Shown piece after piece: positions 56,480-64,000 of a DNA stretch of 64,000 bases. Source of the stretch: Shewanella piezotolerans WP3 (GTDB lineage: Bacteria > Pseudomonadota > Gammaproteobacteria > Enterobacterales > Shewanellaceae); NCBI RefSeq assembly GCF_000014885.1, contig NC_011566.1, positions 2,523,501 to 2,587,500 of the forward strand, read 5' to 3'. Every line of letters starts with the position of its first letter. The first letter of the stretch is position 1. The translations under genes and the position numbers were made by a program. The notes below the pieces were generated by a model. That model did no database searches. It saw only the letters and a list, made by a program, of their open reading frames with translations, and was not told the DNA's origin.

Positions 56480-56536
56480 ATGCGCTCACCTCTTATCTAT
56501 GATGCTTACGAGTTGGAGTTTATTCATGTCTGTTAA
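56480..56536 (+). CDS. 18-residue leader peptide overlapping galK start
   Basis: An ATG at 56480 has AGGA six bases upstream (56470-56473) and opens a frame MRSPLIYDAYELEFIHVC that ends at 56536, ten bases inside galK. The galK ribosome-binding site lies inside this small frame, so its translation could open or block galK initiation. It is a proposal from sequence alone. Confidence 0.45.
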   Translation: MRSPLIYDAYELEFIHVC

Positions 56537-57668
56537 TCAGGGGATATCTTCAACGTTTGCTAAATATTTTTTGTTTACTGCTGATGTGGTAGTGCACGCT
56601 CCCGGCAGAGTAAATCTTATCGGCGATCATACCGATTATAATGATGGCTTTGTATTACCTGCAGCTATTGATTTTGGAACTAATATTGCGGCCCGTAATC
56701 GAAACGATGATTTAGTAAGGGTCGTTGCTGTGGACTACAATAACGAAATTGAGTGCTTTGAACTCAGTAATATCCAGTTCAGTAACACTTGCATGTGGAG
56801 TAACTACGTTAGAGGTGTGATTCTTTCACTCCTTAACCTGTACCCAGATCTGCATGGAGTAGACTTAATGGTGCAAGGCAATGTGCCACAAGGGGCTGGT
56901 TTAAGCTCATCGGCAAGTTTTGAAATCGCTATCGTTAAGGCGCTTGCTGAGCTAAATCAACTACCTATAAATGGGGTTCAAGCAGCTCTCATTGCCCAAA
57001 GGGCAGAGCGTGATTTTGTCGGGTGTAATTGCGGTATTATGGATCAACTCGTTTCTGCTTGCGGATTACAAAGTCATGCGATGCTACTTGACTGCGACAG
57101 CTTAAGCTACAAGCATGCACCTATCCCTGATGGACTCTCGTTAGTTATTGTTAACACTAATGTGAAGCGCACACTGGTTGACAGTGAGTACAATTTAAGA
57201 AGAGAACAATGTGAGGCTGTAGCATCCCATTTTAACGTTAAAGCACTGAGAGATGTTACCTTTGACCAATTAGTCAGCGCGCATAACGTATTACCTGCTG
57301 TGCTCTATCGCCGTGCTCGGCATGTGATTTCTGAAACCACGCGTACTGTAAACGCTCATACTGCTTTGGTGAACAAAGATATGAAAACTATAAGCAGGTT
57401 AATGCAGGAGTCTCATCATTCTCTAAGGGATGATTTTGAAGTTTCTACACCAGAGTTAGATTTTTTGGTAGAGATTATCAACAAGGTATTGGGGAATAAG
57501 GGCGGCGTTAGAATGACTGGCGGCGGGTTTGGGGGATGCGTAGTGGTATTAACTCCAACAGAACTGGTTTTATCTACAGTAAGAGCCGTAAAAGAACAAT
57601 ACCGGAAGGAATTTGGTTTAGAGCCGAGTATTTATCAATGTAGTGCAGAAAATGGAGCATTCTCCTGA
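56526..57668 (+). CDS. galK: Galactokinase
   Basis: Phosphorylates galactose at C1 with ATP in the cytoplasm, the entry step of the Leloir pathway. The 380-residue GHMP kinase has the galactose signature GRVNLIGDHTDYNDGFVLP, the ATP loop GNVPQGAGLSSSASFE and the third motif RMTGGGFGGCVV. ATG 56526 has GGAG seven bases upstream; a start nine codons earlier is in poorer context. galT, galE and galM are not in the window. It follows GH97 and fits removal of galactose released from alpha-galactosides. Confidence 0.95.
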   Translation: MSVNQGISSTFAKYFLFTADVVVHAPGRVNLIGDHTDYNDGFVLPAAIDFGTNIAARNRNDDLVRVVAVDYNNEIECFELSNIQFSNTCMWSNYVRGVILSLLNLYPDLHGVDLMVQGNVPQGAGLSSSASFEIAIVKALAELNQLPINGVQAALIAQRAERDFVGCNCGIMDQLVSACGLQSHAMLLDCDSLSYKHAPIPDGLSLVIVNTNVKRTLVDSEYNLRREQCEAVASHFNVKALRDVTFDQLVSAHNVLPAVLYRRARHVISETTRTVNAHTALVNKDMKTISRLMQESHHSLRDDFEVSTPELDFLVEIINKVLGNKGGVRMTGGGFGGCVVVLTPTELVLSTVRAVKEQYRKEFGLEPSIYQCSAENGAFS

Positions 57669-57756
57669 TGGAGAGTTTCAACTTTATGGCGGATGAATCA
57701 ACTACGGGCGTTAAATAAATATAAAAAGTAGTTAGTCAAAGTTGAATTTTAGGTAC

Positions 57757-57777
57757 AAAAAAACCAGCTTTCGCTGG
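57757..57777 (-). terminator. Terminator of the tRNA operon
   Basis: On the minus strand CCAGC-GAAA-GCTGG is followed by seven T (complement of 57757-57777). The GAAA tetraloop and T run make a compact terminator just beyond the last tRNA. Confidence 0.88.
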
Positions 57778-57797
57778 CCTACTACCTAATTATAAAT

Positions 57798-57874
<77 letters not shown>

Positions 57875-57924
57875 TCCGTAATATATCTAAGTTAATAATT
57901 GTTTTAATTCTATTATTGAAGAAT

Positions 57925-58029
57925 TGCTTGCGGGAGCTGGATTACTTTTAAAAATAGCAGGGCAACGACCTTCGCCAAGCTTTAATAAAGAGTTGAGTCC
58001 GAGTAGCTTTTATACTGCTCCATCCCGCG
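57925..58029 (-). pseudogene. Disrupted tRNA-fMet copy 1
   Basis: The 105-base segment keeps both acceptor arms (CGCGGGATGG and CCAGCTCCCGC) and part of the D arm and AGGTCGTTG, but the anticodon arm is replaced by a longer AT-rich stretch with CTTTATTAAAG, and the T arm by one with TTTTTAAAAG. The CAT anticodon is gone, and the 3' CCA has become GCA. It is not a working tRNA. Confidence 0.85.
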
Positions 58030-58073
58030 TCCGTGTAAACGCTATAGTTGTTTTGATTCTACTAATAAAGAAT

Positions 58074-58178
58074 TGGTTGCGGGAGCTGGATTACTTTTAA
58101 AAAGAGCAGGGCAACAACCTTCGCCAAGCTTTAATAAAGAGTTGAGTCCGAGTAGCTTTTATACTGCTCCATCCCGCG
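58074..58178 (-). pseudogene. Disrupted tRNA-fMet copy 2
   Basis: Also 105 bases, with the same two replaced arms as the copy at 57925 and only a few base differences. The 3' CCA is kept here. The two relics and their spacers must come from one tandem duplication after the arms were altered, or are held alike by gene conversion. Confidence 0.85.
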
Positions 58179-58222
58179 TCCGTGTAAACGCTATAGTTGT
58201 TTTAATTCTACTAATAAAGAAT

Positions 58223-58299
<77 letters not shown>

Positions 58300-58343
58300 T
58301 CCGTGTAAACGCAATAGTTGTTTTGATTCTACTAATAAAGAAT

Positions 58344-58420
<77 letters not shown>

Positions 58421-58464
58421 TCCGTGTAAACGCAATAGTTATTTTGATTCTACTAATAAAGAAT

Positions 58465-58541
<77 letters not shown>

Positions 58542-58590
58542 TCCGGATGTTTTCTGTAATACTTAGTATTTGAATTCAACTAATAAGAAT

Positions 58591-58667
58591 TGGTACAACC
58601 GAGTGGATTCGAACCACCGACCCCTACCATGTCAAGGTAGTGCTCTAACCAACTGAGCTACGGTTGT
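58591..58667 (-). tRNA. tRNA-Val (GAC)
   Basis: 77 bases with encoded CCA. The acceptor ACAACCG pairs with CGGTTGT; the anticodon loop CTTGACATG gives GAC, which reads valine codons. Confidence 0.95.
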
Positions 58668-58695
58668 ATTTTTACAAATATGAATATAAACAAAT

Positions 58696-58772
58696 TGGTA
58701 CAACCGAGTGGATTCGAACCACCGACCCCTACCATGTCAAGGTAGTGCTCTAACCAACTGAGCTACGGTTGT
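58696..58772 (-). tRNA. tRNA-Val (GAC)
   Basis: Second copy of the same valine tRNA, identical in the body as read here, with a 28-base spacer to the first. Confidence 0.95.
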
Positions 58773-58774
58773 AT

Positions 58775-58851
<77 letters not shown>

Positions 58852-58899
58852 ACTGTTTATATTGCTTGTTCTGTTGGCTGTTGCCTTGGAACGAGCGCT

Positions 58900-58928
58900 A
58901 TAGTACGGTCGATGCGGGAATGGTGCAA
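58900..58928 (-). promoter_or_regulatory. Promoter of the tRNA operon
   Basis: On the minus strand TTGCAC (complement of 58923-58928) and TACTAT (complement of 58900-58905) are 17 bases apart. The GC-rich stretch AGCGCTCG just downstream is a typical discriminator of stringently controlled stable-RNA promoters. The mature tRNA begins about 48 bases beyond the -10 box. Confidence 0.55.
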
Positions 58929-59018
58929 GTAAAAAAACACTCTTTTGTGTTAAATGCTGCTTTGGTGTGCAACTTGAGCGCTGTTTAAGCGTATTTAGCA
59001 AAAATCAGCGTAAATTAA

Positions 59019-60377
59019 TTACATCGACGAAAGTTTCACGCCGTTTTTCTGGATATACCTCAATCGCATAGCAAACAAAATAGCCGCCGCTGTGAGCCCT
59101 GCAATGAGTCCAATCCAGAAGCCTTGTGCTCCCATAGCTGGAACTAACAAGTCAGTTCTTGCCAACGTATAGCCAAGAGTCATACCTACAGCCCAATAAG
59201 AGACAAGGGTAATGTAAAAAGCACTACGTGTATCTTTATAACCTCTTAGTGCGCCCGCGGTAACAACTTGCACAGCATCAGATAACTGATAAATTGCGGC
59301 AAAGAACATTAGGCTACCCGCTAGGGCGATTACGTCAGGGTTATCATTATAGAGTAGCGCAATTTCATTTCTAAACAGCACCGTAATAATGGCAGTAAAA
59401 AGTGCTAATGAGAAAGAGATGATCAATCCAAGACGGGTGATCATTGATGAAATTTCGGGTTTATCTTGGCCTAAGTAATATCCAACACGAATTGATACCG
59501 CAATGCCTATAGATAGTGGCAGCATAAACACAATCGATGAAAAGTTTAGCGCTATTTGGTGACCTGCAACAACGGTTGCTCCAAGTGGTGCAAGTAATAA
59601 GGCAATAATTGCAAATAGGCTGACCTCGAAAAAAAGAGCCATCGCAATGGGAAATCCATGCTTTGTCATATCGACCATGACTTTTGTGTTGGGTAGATGG
59701 AATGATTTAAATGGTGCAAGCTCTTTGAATTTCGCATTAAACTGCATATAAATAATCATCGCGATAAACATCGCCCAGAAAACCAAAGCTGTCGCGATAC
59801 CACAACCTGCGCCGCCCATTGCCGGGATGCCAAAATGACCATAAATAAAAATATAGTTAGCCGGTATGTTTACTGCTAATCCGACAAAACCTATAACCAT
59901 GGTTGGTAGTGTGTATGAGATCCCTTCACTACATCCGCGTAGAACTTGATACAATACAAAGGCAGGAACACCCCACATAAAGCCGTTGAGGTAACCAACA
60001 CTGAGCTCCGCAAGCTCAGGTTCTAAATCCATTAGGGCCAAAATATTGTCCGCAAGTGAGAGAAAGAACATCACACCTGCGCTGCCTATTATGGCAATAT
60101 ATCCTGCTTGGAACGCTAATGGTTGTATTGCTTTTTGATTGTCTGCGCCATGATGATGCGCAAATACAGGCGTGAAAGCCATAAGAAGCCCTTGCACAAA
60201 TAACAATGCTGGTAACCAAAGGCTTGAGCCAATAGCGACAGCAGCCATATCAACAGCGCTGACTCGACCTGCCATTACAGTGTCGATAAAACCCATCATG
60301 GTTTGGGTGACTTGGGCAATTAGTACTGGCAGTGCTAATTGAATTAAGCGTTTGGCCTGAAAGCCAGAATGGTTCAT
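59019..60377 (-). CDS. norM: MATE-family multidrug efflux protein (NorM type)
   Basis: The 452-residue inner-membrane carrier has about 12 helices in two halves. The N-terminal pattern LIQLALPVLIAQVTQTMMGF and IDTVMAGRVSAVDMAAVAIG is the NorM signature, and GAGCGIATALVFWAMFIAMI marks the sixth helix region. It exports cationic drugs in exchange for Na+ or H+. The gene is divergent from riboflavin synthase with only 32 bases between starts; the same norM/ribE pairing occurs in E. coli. Confidence 0.9.
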   Translation of the reverse strand: MNHSGFQAKRLIQLALPVLIAQVTQTMMGFIDTVMAGRVSAVDMAAVAIGSSLWLPALLFVQGLLMAFTPVFAHHHGADNQKAIQPLAFQAGYIAIIGSAGVMFFLSLADNILALMDLEPELAELSVGYLNGFMWGVPAFVLYQVLRGCSEGISYTLPTMVIGFVGLAVNIPANYIFIYGHFGIPAMGGAGCGIATALVFWAMFIAMIIYMQFNAKFKELAPFKSFHLPNTKVMVDMTKHGFPIAMALFFEVSLFAIIALLLAPLGATVVAGHQIALNFSSIVFMLPLSIGIAVSIRVGYYLGQDKPEISSMITRLGLIISFSLALFTAIITVLFRNEIALLYNDNPDVIALAGSLMFFAAIYQLSDAVQVVTAGALRGYKDTRSAFYITLVSYWAVGMTLGYTLARTDLLVPAMGAQGFWIGLIAGLTAAAILFAMRLRYIQKNGVKLSSM

Positions 60378-60409
60378 TGAGTGAGCCCTTAATACATACG
60401 AGAGATAAA

Positions 60410-61024
60410 ATGTTTACAGGTATAGTTCAAGCAACATGTGAAGTGTTAGCGATAGATAAAAAACCAGGGTTAAATACGTTACAAATCGCTATTGGACCGG
60501 ATTTGCGCGAGGGACTTTCACTAGGGGCAAGTGTCGCAAATAACGGTGTTTGTTTAACAGTTACTAGAATAGAAGATGATAGGGTGTTTTTCGATGTAAT
60601 GGAAGAGACCCTCAAACTAACTAACCTAGTTAACCTGAGACCTGGATCACAGGTTAACATTGAACGTTCATTATCTTTTGGAAGCGAGATCGGCGGACAT
60701 ATTTTATCTGGTCATGTTCATACACAAGCAGAGCTGATATCAATCAGTCAAACTGATATGCACTATGATATTTGTTTGTCTGTTGACCCAAAATGGATGA
60801 ACTATATCCTTTATAAAGGATTTGTCGGGGTTAATGGTTGCAGCCTGACTGTTGGTAACGTTACAGAGAGTAGTTTTATGCTGCACTTGATCCCTGAAAC
60901 ACTGAAGTTAACTAATTTAGAACAGTATGCTGTAGGTCAAAAATTTAATATAGAAATAGACAGCCAGACTCAGGCGATAGTGGATACCGTTGAAAGAGTT
61001 CTAGCTAAGCGCTTTGGCGACTAA
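60410..61024 (+). CDS. ribE: Riboflavin synthase alpha subunit
   Basis: The 204-residue enzyme makes riboflavin from two molecules of 6,7-dimethyl-8-ribityllumazine. It starts MFTGIVQATCEV, the universal N-terminus of the family, and shows the two repeated lumazine-binding domains, each with a matching motif (NGVCLTVTRI and NGCSLTVGNV; GGHILSGHVH). The start is 60410, where this MFTG sequence begins; an upstream GTG at 60332 would run through the divergent norM start. Confidence 0.95.
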   Translation: MFTGIVQATCEVLAIDKKPGLNTLQIAIGPDLREGLSLGASVANNGVCLTVTRIEDDRVFFDVMEETLKLTNLVNLRPGSQVNIERSLSFGSEIGGHILSGHVHTQAELISISQTDMHYDICLSVDPKWMNYILYKGFVGVNGCSLTVGNVTESSFMLHLIPETLKLTNLEQYAVGQKFNIEIDSQTQAIVDTVERVLAKRFGD

Positions 61025-61067
61025 CGCAACAGTCAATACGCTGTTTAATGTTCATATGGCGTATTGA

Positions 61068-61268
61068 CTAATAAATTTGTTCGTCATCAGAGTCAATATA
61101 AAGCTCTACTTTCAAACGTGACTCGTCGATGTGCATCCGCATATGAATAGGATTACAGCACACTCGACAATCTTCATAGTATTCTTGATCGCCTGCTGTT
61201 GCATCGATATTAAGGTGTTGATGGTGGCCACAATGTGGGCATGAAATCGTTTTATTGATAAATCGCAT
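61068..61268 (-). CDS. CPXCG-motif cysteine-rich protein
   Basis: The 66-residue protein begins MRFINKTISCPHCGHHQHLN and has a second cysteine pair in EDCRVCCNPIHM, so it forms a small zinc ribbon. It matches the CPXCG cysteine-rich family, of unknown function. I start at ATG 61268, which has GGGAG six bases upstream; the ATG lies 2 bases after the stop of the upstream SDR gene, so the pair is co-translated. Confidence 0.88.
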   Translation of the reverse strand: MRFINKTISCPHCGHHQHLNIDATAGDQEYYEDCRVCCNPIHMRMHIDESRLKVELYIDSDDEQIY

Positions 61269-61269
61269 A

Positions 61270-62007
61270 TTAAGCTCCCGTAAACCCGACTGCGCTTCGT
61301 CCTCCATCTACTGCAATAATTTGTCCTGAGATATAGGGAGCGCTCACTAAGTGAGAGACCAAATTAGCGATATCCTCTGCTTGGCCGAGTTTTGCTAAAG
61401 GGATCTCTTTTAAGACTTGCTGTTGAGAGTCGTCATCTGAGTTTTCTGGCCAGAGGATTGCACCAGGCGCGACTCCATTTACACGGATGTCAGGTGCGAG
61501 TTCTTGCGCCAGCGAAAGCGTTGCCATCTCAAGTGCAGCCTTTGAAATAGAGTATAGTCCATGATCTTTCAATGGTCGCTTAGCATGGATATCAATTAAG
61601 TTAATGATACAGCCGTTATGCTCTTTAAGCGTGGGTGCTAATTGCTCGGCAAGAAAATAGGGGGCTAGCAGGTTTGTTGCAAGTAGTTGTTGTGCAGTTT
61701 GGTAATCAGTATTGCTTAATGGGGTCGCATAAAACTCCGCTGCATTATTTATCAGTACGCTGATAGGTAGATTTTGCTTCTTTAACGCCTCCATAAATCT
61801 TTCTAGTTCAACTTGATTGCTAAATTCGGCCTGCATAATTTTAGCAGAATAAGGCCTTATTTTATTGAGTGAAGATTGCAATCTTGTCGCATCGTCAAAG
61901 GAATTACTGTAGTGAATAATGATGTTATACCCTTCGGCGTGGAGCTGTTTGGCAATACCTTTACCAATCCTTTTAGCTGCGCCAGTGATGAGTGTCCATT
62001 TATCCAT
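61270..62007 (-). CDS. Short-chain dehydrogenase, pteridine-reductase-like
   Basis: The 245-residue SDR has the nucleotide-binding start TLITGAAKRIGKGIAKQLHA. The Arg in TGxxxRxG is typical of pteridine reductases (PTR1/FolM type), which reduce dihydropterins with NADPH. NNAAEFY and the catalytic pair in GLYSISKAALEMA are present, and the end is GQIIAVDGGRSAVGF. It is the first gene of a two-gene operon with the CPXCG protein. Confidence 0.88.
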   Translation of the reverse strand: MDKWTLITGAAKRIGKGIAKQLHAEGYNIIIHYSNSFDDATRLQSSLNKIRPYSAKIMQAEFSNQVELERFMEALKKQNLPISVLINNAAEFYATPLSNTDYQTAQQLLATNLLAPYFLAEQLAPTLKEHNGCIINLIDIHAKRPLKDHGLYSISKAALEMATLSLAQELAPDIRVNGVAPGAILWPENSDDDSQQQVLKEIPLAKLGQAEDIANLVSHLVSAPYISGQIIAVDGGRSAVGFTGA

Positions 62008-62108
62008 AACGTTGTTCCATAACTAGTCCGATTTAGGTCTTATTATCGCCTCATTAGTGTGTTTCATACAATTAAATACTCATTGAGGAATAAATTCACG
62101 CTCGGGCA

Positions 62109-62369
62109 TTATTCCCCAGTGACAAAAACAGCGCGTTGTTCTAGTTTAATAGTATTTTGTTCGGCGAGCTGCAGTGCAAAATTTTGCTTAGCTGTAATAA
62201 TGTTAGTACTCATTTGTTCTGCCATCGTTGCTAGGGAGCCAGTTAATTGTTGTCGTAGTTCCAGTGCAATCTGGTTCTTATCGAAAGTTTGCCTATCTAC
62301 CGTCACTCGTGATTCGTTATATTCGGCTGGAAACAGAGCTGCCGTTAAAATAATTACATTAATCATCAT
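62109..62369 (-). CDS. Small protein of unknown function with N-terminal hydrophobic segment
   Basis: An 86-residue product with a very strong ribosome-binding site, AGGAGG, before two adjacent ATG codons (62369 and 62366; the second has the better spacing). A short hydrophobic N-terminus (MINVIILTAALF) is followed by a charged helical region rich in Gln and Glu. I do not recognise the family; it may be exported or membrane-attached. Confidence 0.6.
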   Translation of the reverse strand: MMINVIILTAALFPAEYNESRVTVDRQTFDKNQIALELRQQLTGSLATMAEQMSTNIITAKQNFALQLAEQNTIKLEQRAVFVTGE

Positions 62370-62534
62370 GTCCTCCTTTTATTAGACGCCGCTAGACTAC
62401 CCAAGAAAAATGAAGGTTAAGTGACAACAACTCGCCATTGTCAGTGGTTTTAATCGATGTTTTCTTATGATTTTAATTAGAAAAACTAATATAAAGGTAA
62501 AACTTGCAACGAATAGCCGCTATCCCTTAGAATT

Positions 62535-62548
62535 ACGCGCTTACGCGT
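62535..62548 (+). promoter_or_regulatory. Upstream hairpin in thrS leader
   Basis: ACGCG (62535-62539) pairs with CGCGT (62544-62548). It lies about 110-120 bases before the thrS start, the distance of the second tRNA-like arm (domain 4) in the E. coli thrS operator. The stem is short, so support is modest. Confidence 0.35.
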
Positions 62549-62610
62549 TGGAAAACATAGACTCCTGTACGGTCTTGTCCCAGTGGCGTTATGACTCTTA
62601 TTTATTAAAC

Positions 62611-62641
62611 CCAAGTGGCCCTACGTGGGGGTCACCACTGG
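62611..62641 (+). promoter_or_regulatory. ThrS operator-like hairpin (anticodon-arm mimic)
   Basis: CCAAGTGG (62611-62618) pairs with CCACTGG (62635-62641) with one bulged A; an inner CCC/GGG stem (62619-62621, 62627-62629) closes the loop TACGT, which contains CGT, an anticodon of tRNA-Thr. It ends 14 bases before the thrS ATG, like domain 2 of the E. coli operator to which ThrS binds to block its own translation. Confidence 0.62.
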
Positions 62642-62654
62642 AAAAGGAACAATC

Positions 62655-64000
62655 ATGCCTGTAATTACACTTCCTGATGGAAGCAAACGCGAGTTTGCTC
62701 AACCCGTTTCTACTTTAGATGTTGCTGCCGATATTGGTCCTGGTCTAGCGAAAGCTTGTATTGCTGGGCGTGTTAACGGTGAGCTTAAAGATGCTTGCGA
62801 TATCATTGATACCGACTCAGAGCTTTCTATCATCACAGCTAAAGATGAAGAGGGTGTAGAGATCCTTCGCCACTCTTGTGCACATTTGCTTGGTCATGCT
62901 TTTAAGCAGCTTTGGCCTGAAGCTAAAATGGCGATTGGTCCTGTTATTGATAACGGTTTTTACTATGACATCGATCTAGATCATAAATTAACCCAGGAAG
63001 ATATTGATGCGCTACAAAAGCGCATGACTCAACTTGCAAAAACTAACTATGCGGTTGATAAGCGTGTGGTCAGCTGGCAAGAAGCGCGTGATACTTTTGA
63101 AGCTCGCGGTGAAAGCTACAAGATCGAAATTCTTGATGAGAATATCAGCAAAGATGCGACTCCAGCGCTTTATCACCATGAAGAATATGTCGATATGTGC
63201 CGCGGTCCGCACGTACCGAACATGAAATTCTGTCAAAACTTTAAATTAATGAGTGTTGCTGGCGCCTATTGGCGTGGTAACTCTGATAACAAAATGCTGC
63301 AACGTATATACGGTACAGCATGGGCAGACAAAAAAGCCCTTAAAGTTCACCTGAACCGATTAGAAGAAGCAGCAAAGCGTGACCATCGTAAAATAGGTAA
63401 GCAGCTTGACCTATATCATATGCAAGAAGAAGCACCTGGTATGGTGTTCTGGCATAATGATGGCTGGAGTTTATTCCTTGAGCTTGAAAAATTCATTCGT
63501 CAAAAGCTAGGGCAATACACCTATCAAGAAGTGAAAGGTCCATTAATGATGGATCGTGTGCTGTGGGAACGCAGCGGCCATTGGGATAAGTATGCTGATG
63601 GAATGTTCACAACAAATTCAGAAAGCCGCGAATATGCGATTAAGCCAATGAACTGTCCCGGACATGTTCAAATCTTTAATCAAGGTCTTAAATCATACCG
63701 TGACTTACCTCTTCGTATGGCTGAGTTTGGTTGTTGTCATCGTAATGAGCCATCAGGGTCACTACATGGCTTAATGCGTGTTCGCGGTTTCACTCAAGAT
63801 GATGCTCATGTTTTTTGTACTGAAGAGCAAGTTCAGCAAGAAGTGAGTGCCTGTATTCAAATGGTGTACGACACCTACGAAACATTTGGCTTCAAGAATA
63901 TCGTGGTTAAGTTATCAACTCGCCCTGAAAAACGTATTGGTGATGATGATATGTGGGACCGAGCAGAAGAGGCATTAAAGCAAGCGCTTAAGTCTAACGA
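62655..64000 (+). CDS. thrS: Threonyl-tRNA synthetase, 3' end cut off by window
   Basis: The reading frame starts at ATG 62655 after AAAAGGAAC and stays open to the window end, giving about 448 of the usual ~640 residues. The N-terminal TGS domain is MPVITLPDGSKREFAQP. The editing domain has HSCAHLLGHAFKQLWP and the metal-binding patch with YVDMCRGPHVP. The catalytic core begins with GMVFWHNDGWSL and shows AIKPMNCPGHVQIF and motif 2, FGCCHRNEPSGSLHGLMRVR. It charges tRNA-Thr. The upstream hairpin suggests translational autoregulation. Confidence 0.96.
   Translation, partial: MPVITLPDGSKREFAQPVSTLDVAADIGPGLAKACIAGRVNGELKDACDIIDTDSELSIITAKDEEGVEILRHSCAHLLGHAFKQLWPEAKMAIGPVIDNGFYYDIDLDHKLTQEDIDALQKRMTQLAKTNYAVDKRVVSWQEARDTFEARGESYKIEILDENISKDATPALYHHEEYVDMCRGPHVPNMKFCQNFKLMSVAGAYWRGNSDNKMLQRIYGTAWADKKALKVHLNRLEEAAKRDHRKIGKQLDLYHMQEEAPGMVFWHNDGWSLFLELEKFIRQKLGQYTYQEVKGPLMMDRVLWERSGHWDKYADGMFTTNSESREYAIKPMNCPGHVQIFNQGLKSYRDLPLRMAEFGCCHRNEPSGSLHGLMRVRGFTQDDAHVFCTEEQVQQEVSACIQMVYDTYETFGFKNIVVKLSTRPEKRIGDDDMWDRAEEALKQALKSN

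Noticed and set aside
60332..60409. N-terminal extension of riboflavin synthase from GTG 60332
   Set aside because: The family starts MFTGIV, which is at 60410; the extension overlaps the divergent norM gene.
60378..60409. FMN riboswitch before ribE
   Set aside because: Only 32 bases separate the norM and ribE starts, too short for the RFN element.
62467..62664. 65-residue frame running into the thrS start
   Set aside because: It crosses the structured thrS leader and its ribosome-binding site, and has no recognisable protein features.

Overview
The window looks like chromosomal DNA of a marine Shewanella or close relative (Gammaproteobacteria). This rests on recalled gene content, not on a search: a multihaem cytochrome c, the GntR-prpB-prpC-acnD-prpF methylcitrate set, an OsmC-YcaO fusion, an MshA-like pilin and a norM/ribE divergent pair. 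GC content looks moderate. Both ends cut a gene: a type IV-like prepilin at the left and thrS at the right.

Layout. 1-3.3 kb: prepilin, a repeat element with inverted ends, a double-length RecX-family protein, and a radical-SAM anaerobic sulfatase maturase. 3.5-12.7 kb: an outer-membrane protein, an eight-haem cytochrome c with C-terminal TPRs (apparently starting at ATT), a NarL-type two-component pair, a secreted Cys-type sulfatase, an FGE-fold lipoprotein without the catalytic cysteines, and a FadL-type porin. 13-24.7 kb: a LysR regulator and two RND efflux systems, one with its own outer-membrane factor. 25.1-33.2 kb: a small lipoprotein, then the propionate (2-methylcitrate) operon, whose GntR gene has several TTGTCGACAA palindromes in front of it and inside it. 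33.3-35.3 kb: three decayed genes (HxlR, aldehyde dehydrogenase, 2OG-Fe(II) oxygenase). 36.1-40.2 kb: a DUF1656-HlyD-FUSC efflux operon whose FUSC gene is split by an IS110-family element. 40.4-46.1 kb: OsmC-YcaO, AlkD-like protein, a 45-residue membrane protein, YbiT-type ABC-F and a VF530 protein. 46.2-57.7 kb: a carbohydrate locus with a lipoprotein sulfatase, a MelR-like AraC regulator, an (alpha/alpha)6 glycosidase, a GH97 enzyme, an NhaC-type carrier, a Cys/Met PLP lyase and galactokinase. 57.7-58.9 kb: a minus-strand tRNA operon with five intact initiator tRNA-Met genes, two tRNA-Val(GAC) genes and two disrupted tRNA-fMet copies. 59-64 kb: MATE pump, riboflavin synthase, pteridine-reductase-like SDR, CPXCG protein, a small exported protein and thrS with a leader hairpin like the E. 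coli ThrS operator.

How the parts fit. The radical-SAM maturase can supply the formylglycine needed by both sulfatases; no copper-type FGE is visible here. The MelR-like regulator, GH97 enzyme, galactokinase and sulfatase together suggest use of sulfated alpha-galactosides. The GntR palindromes suggest an autoregulated propionate switch. The most unusual observations are the ATT start of the cytochrome, the two tRNA-fMet relics sharing the same internal insertions, the IS110 element with a leader that probably encodes a bridge RNA, and the hairpin that buries the ribosome-binding site of the first RND operon.
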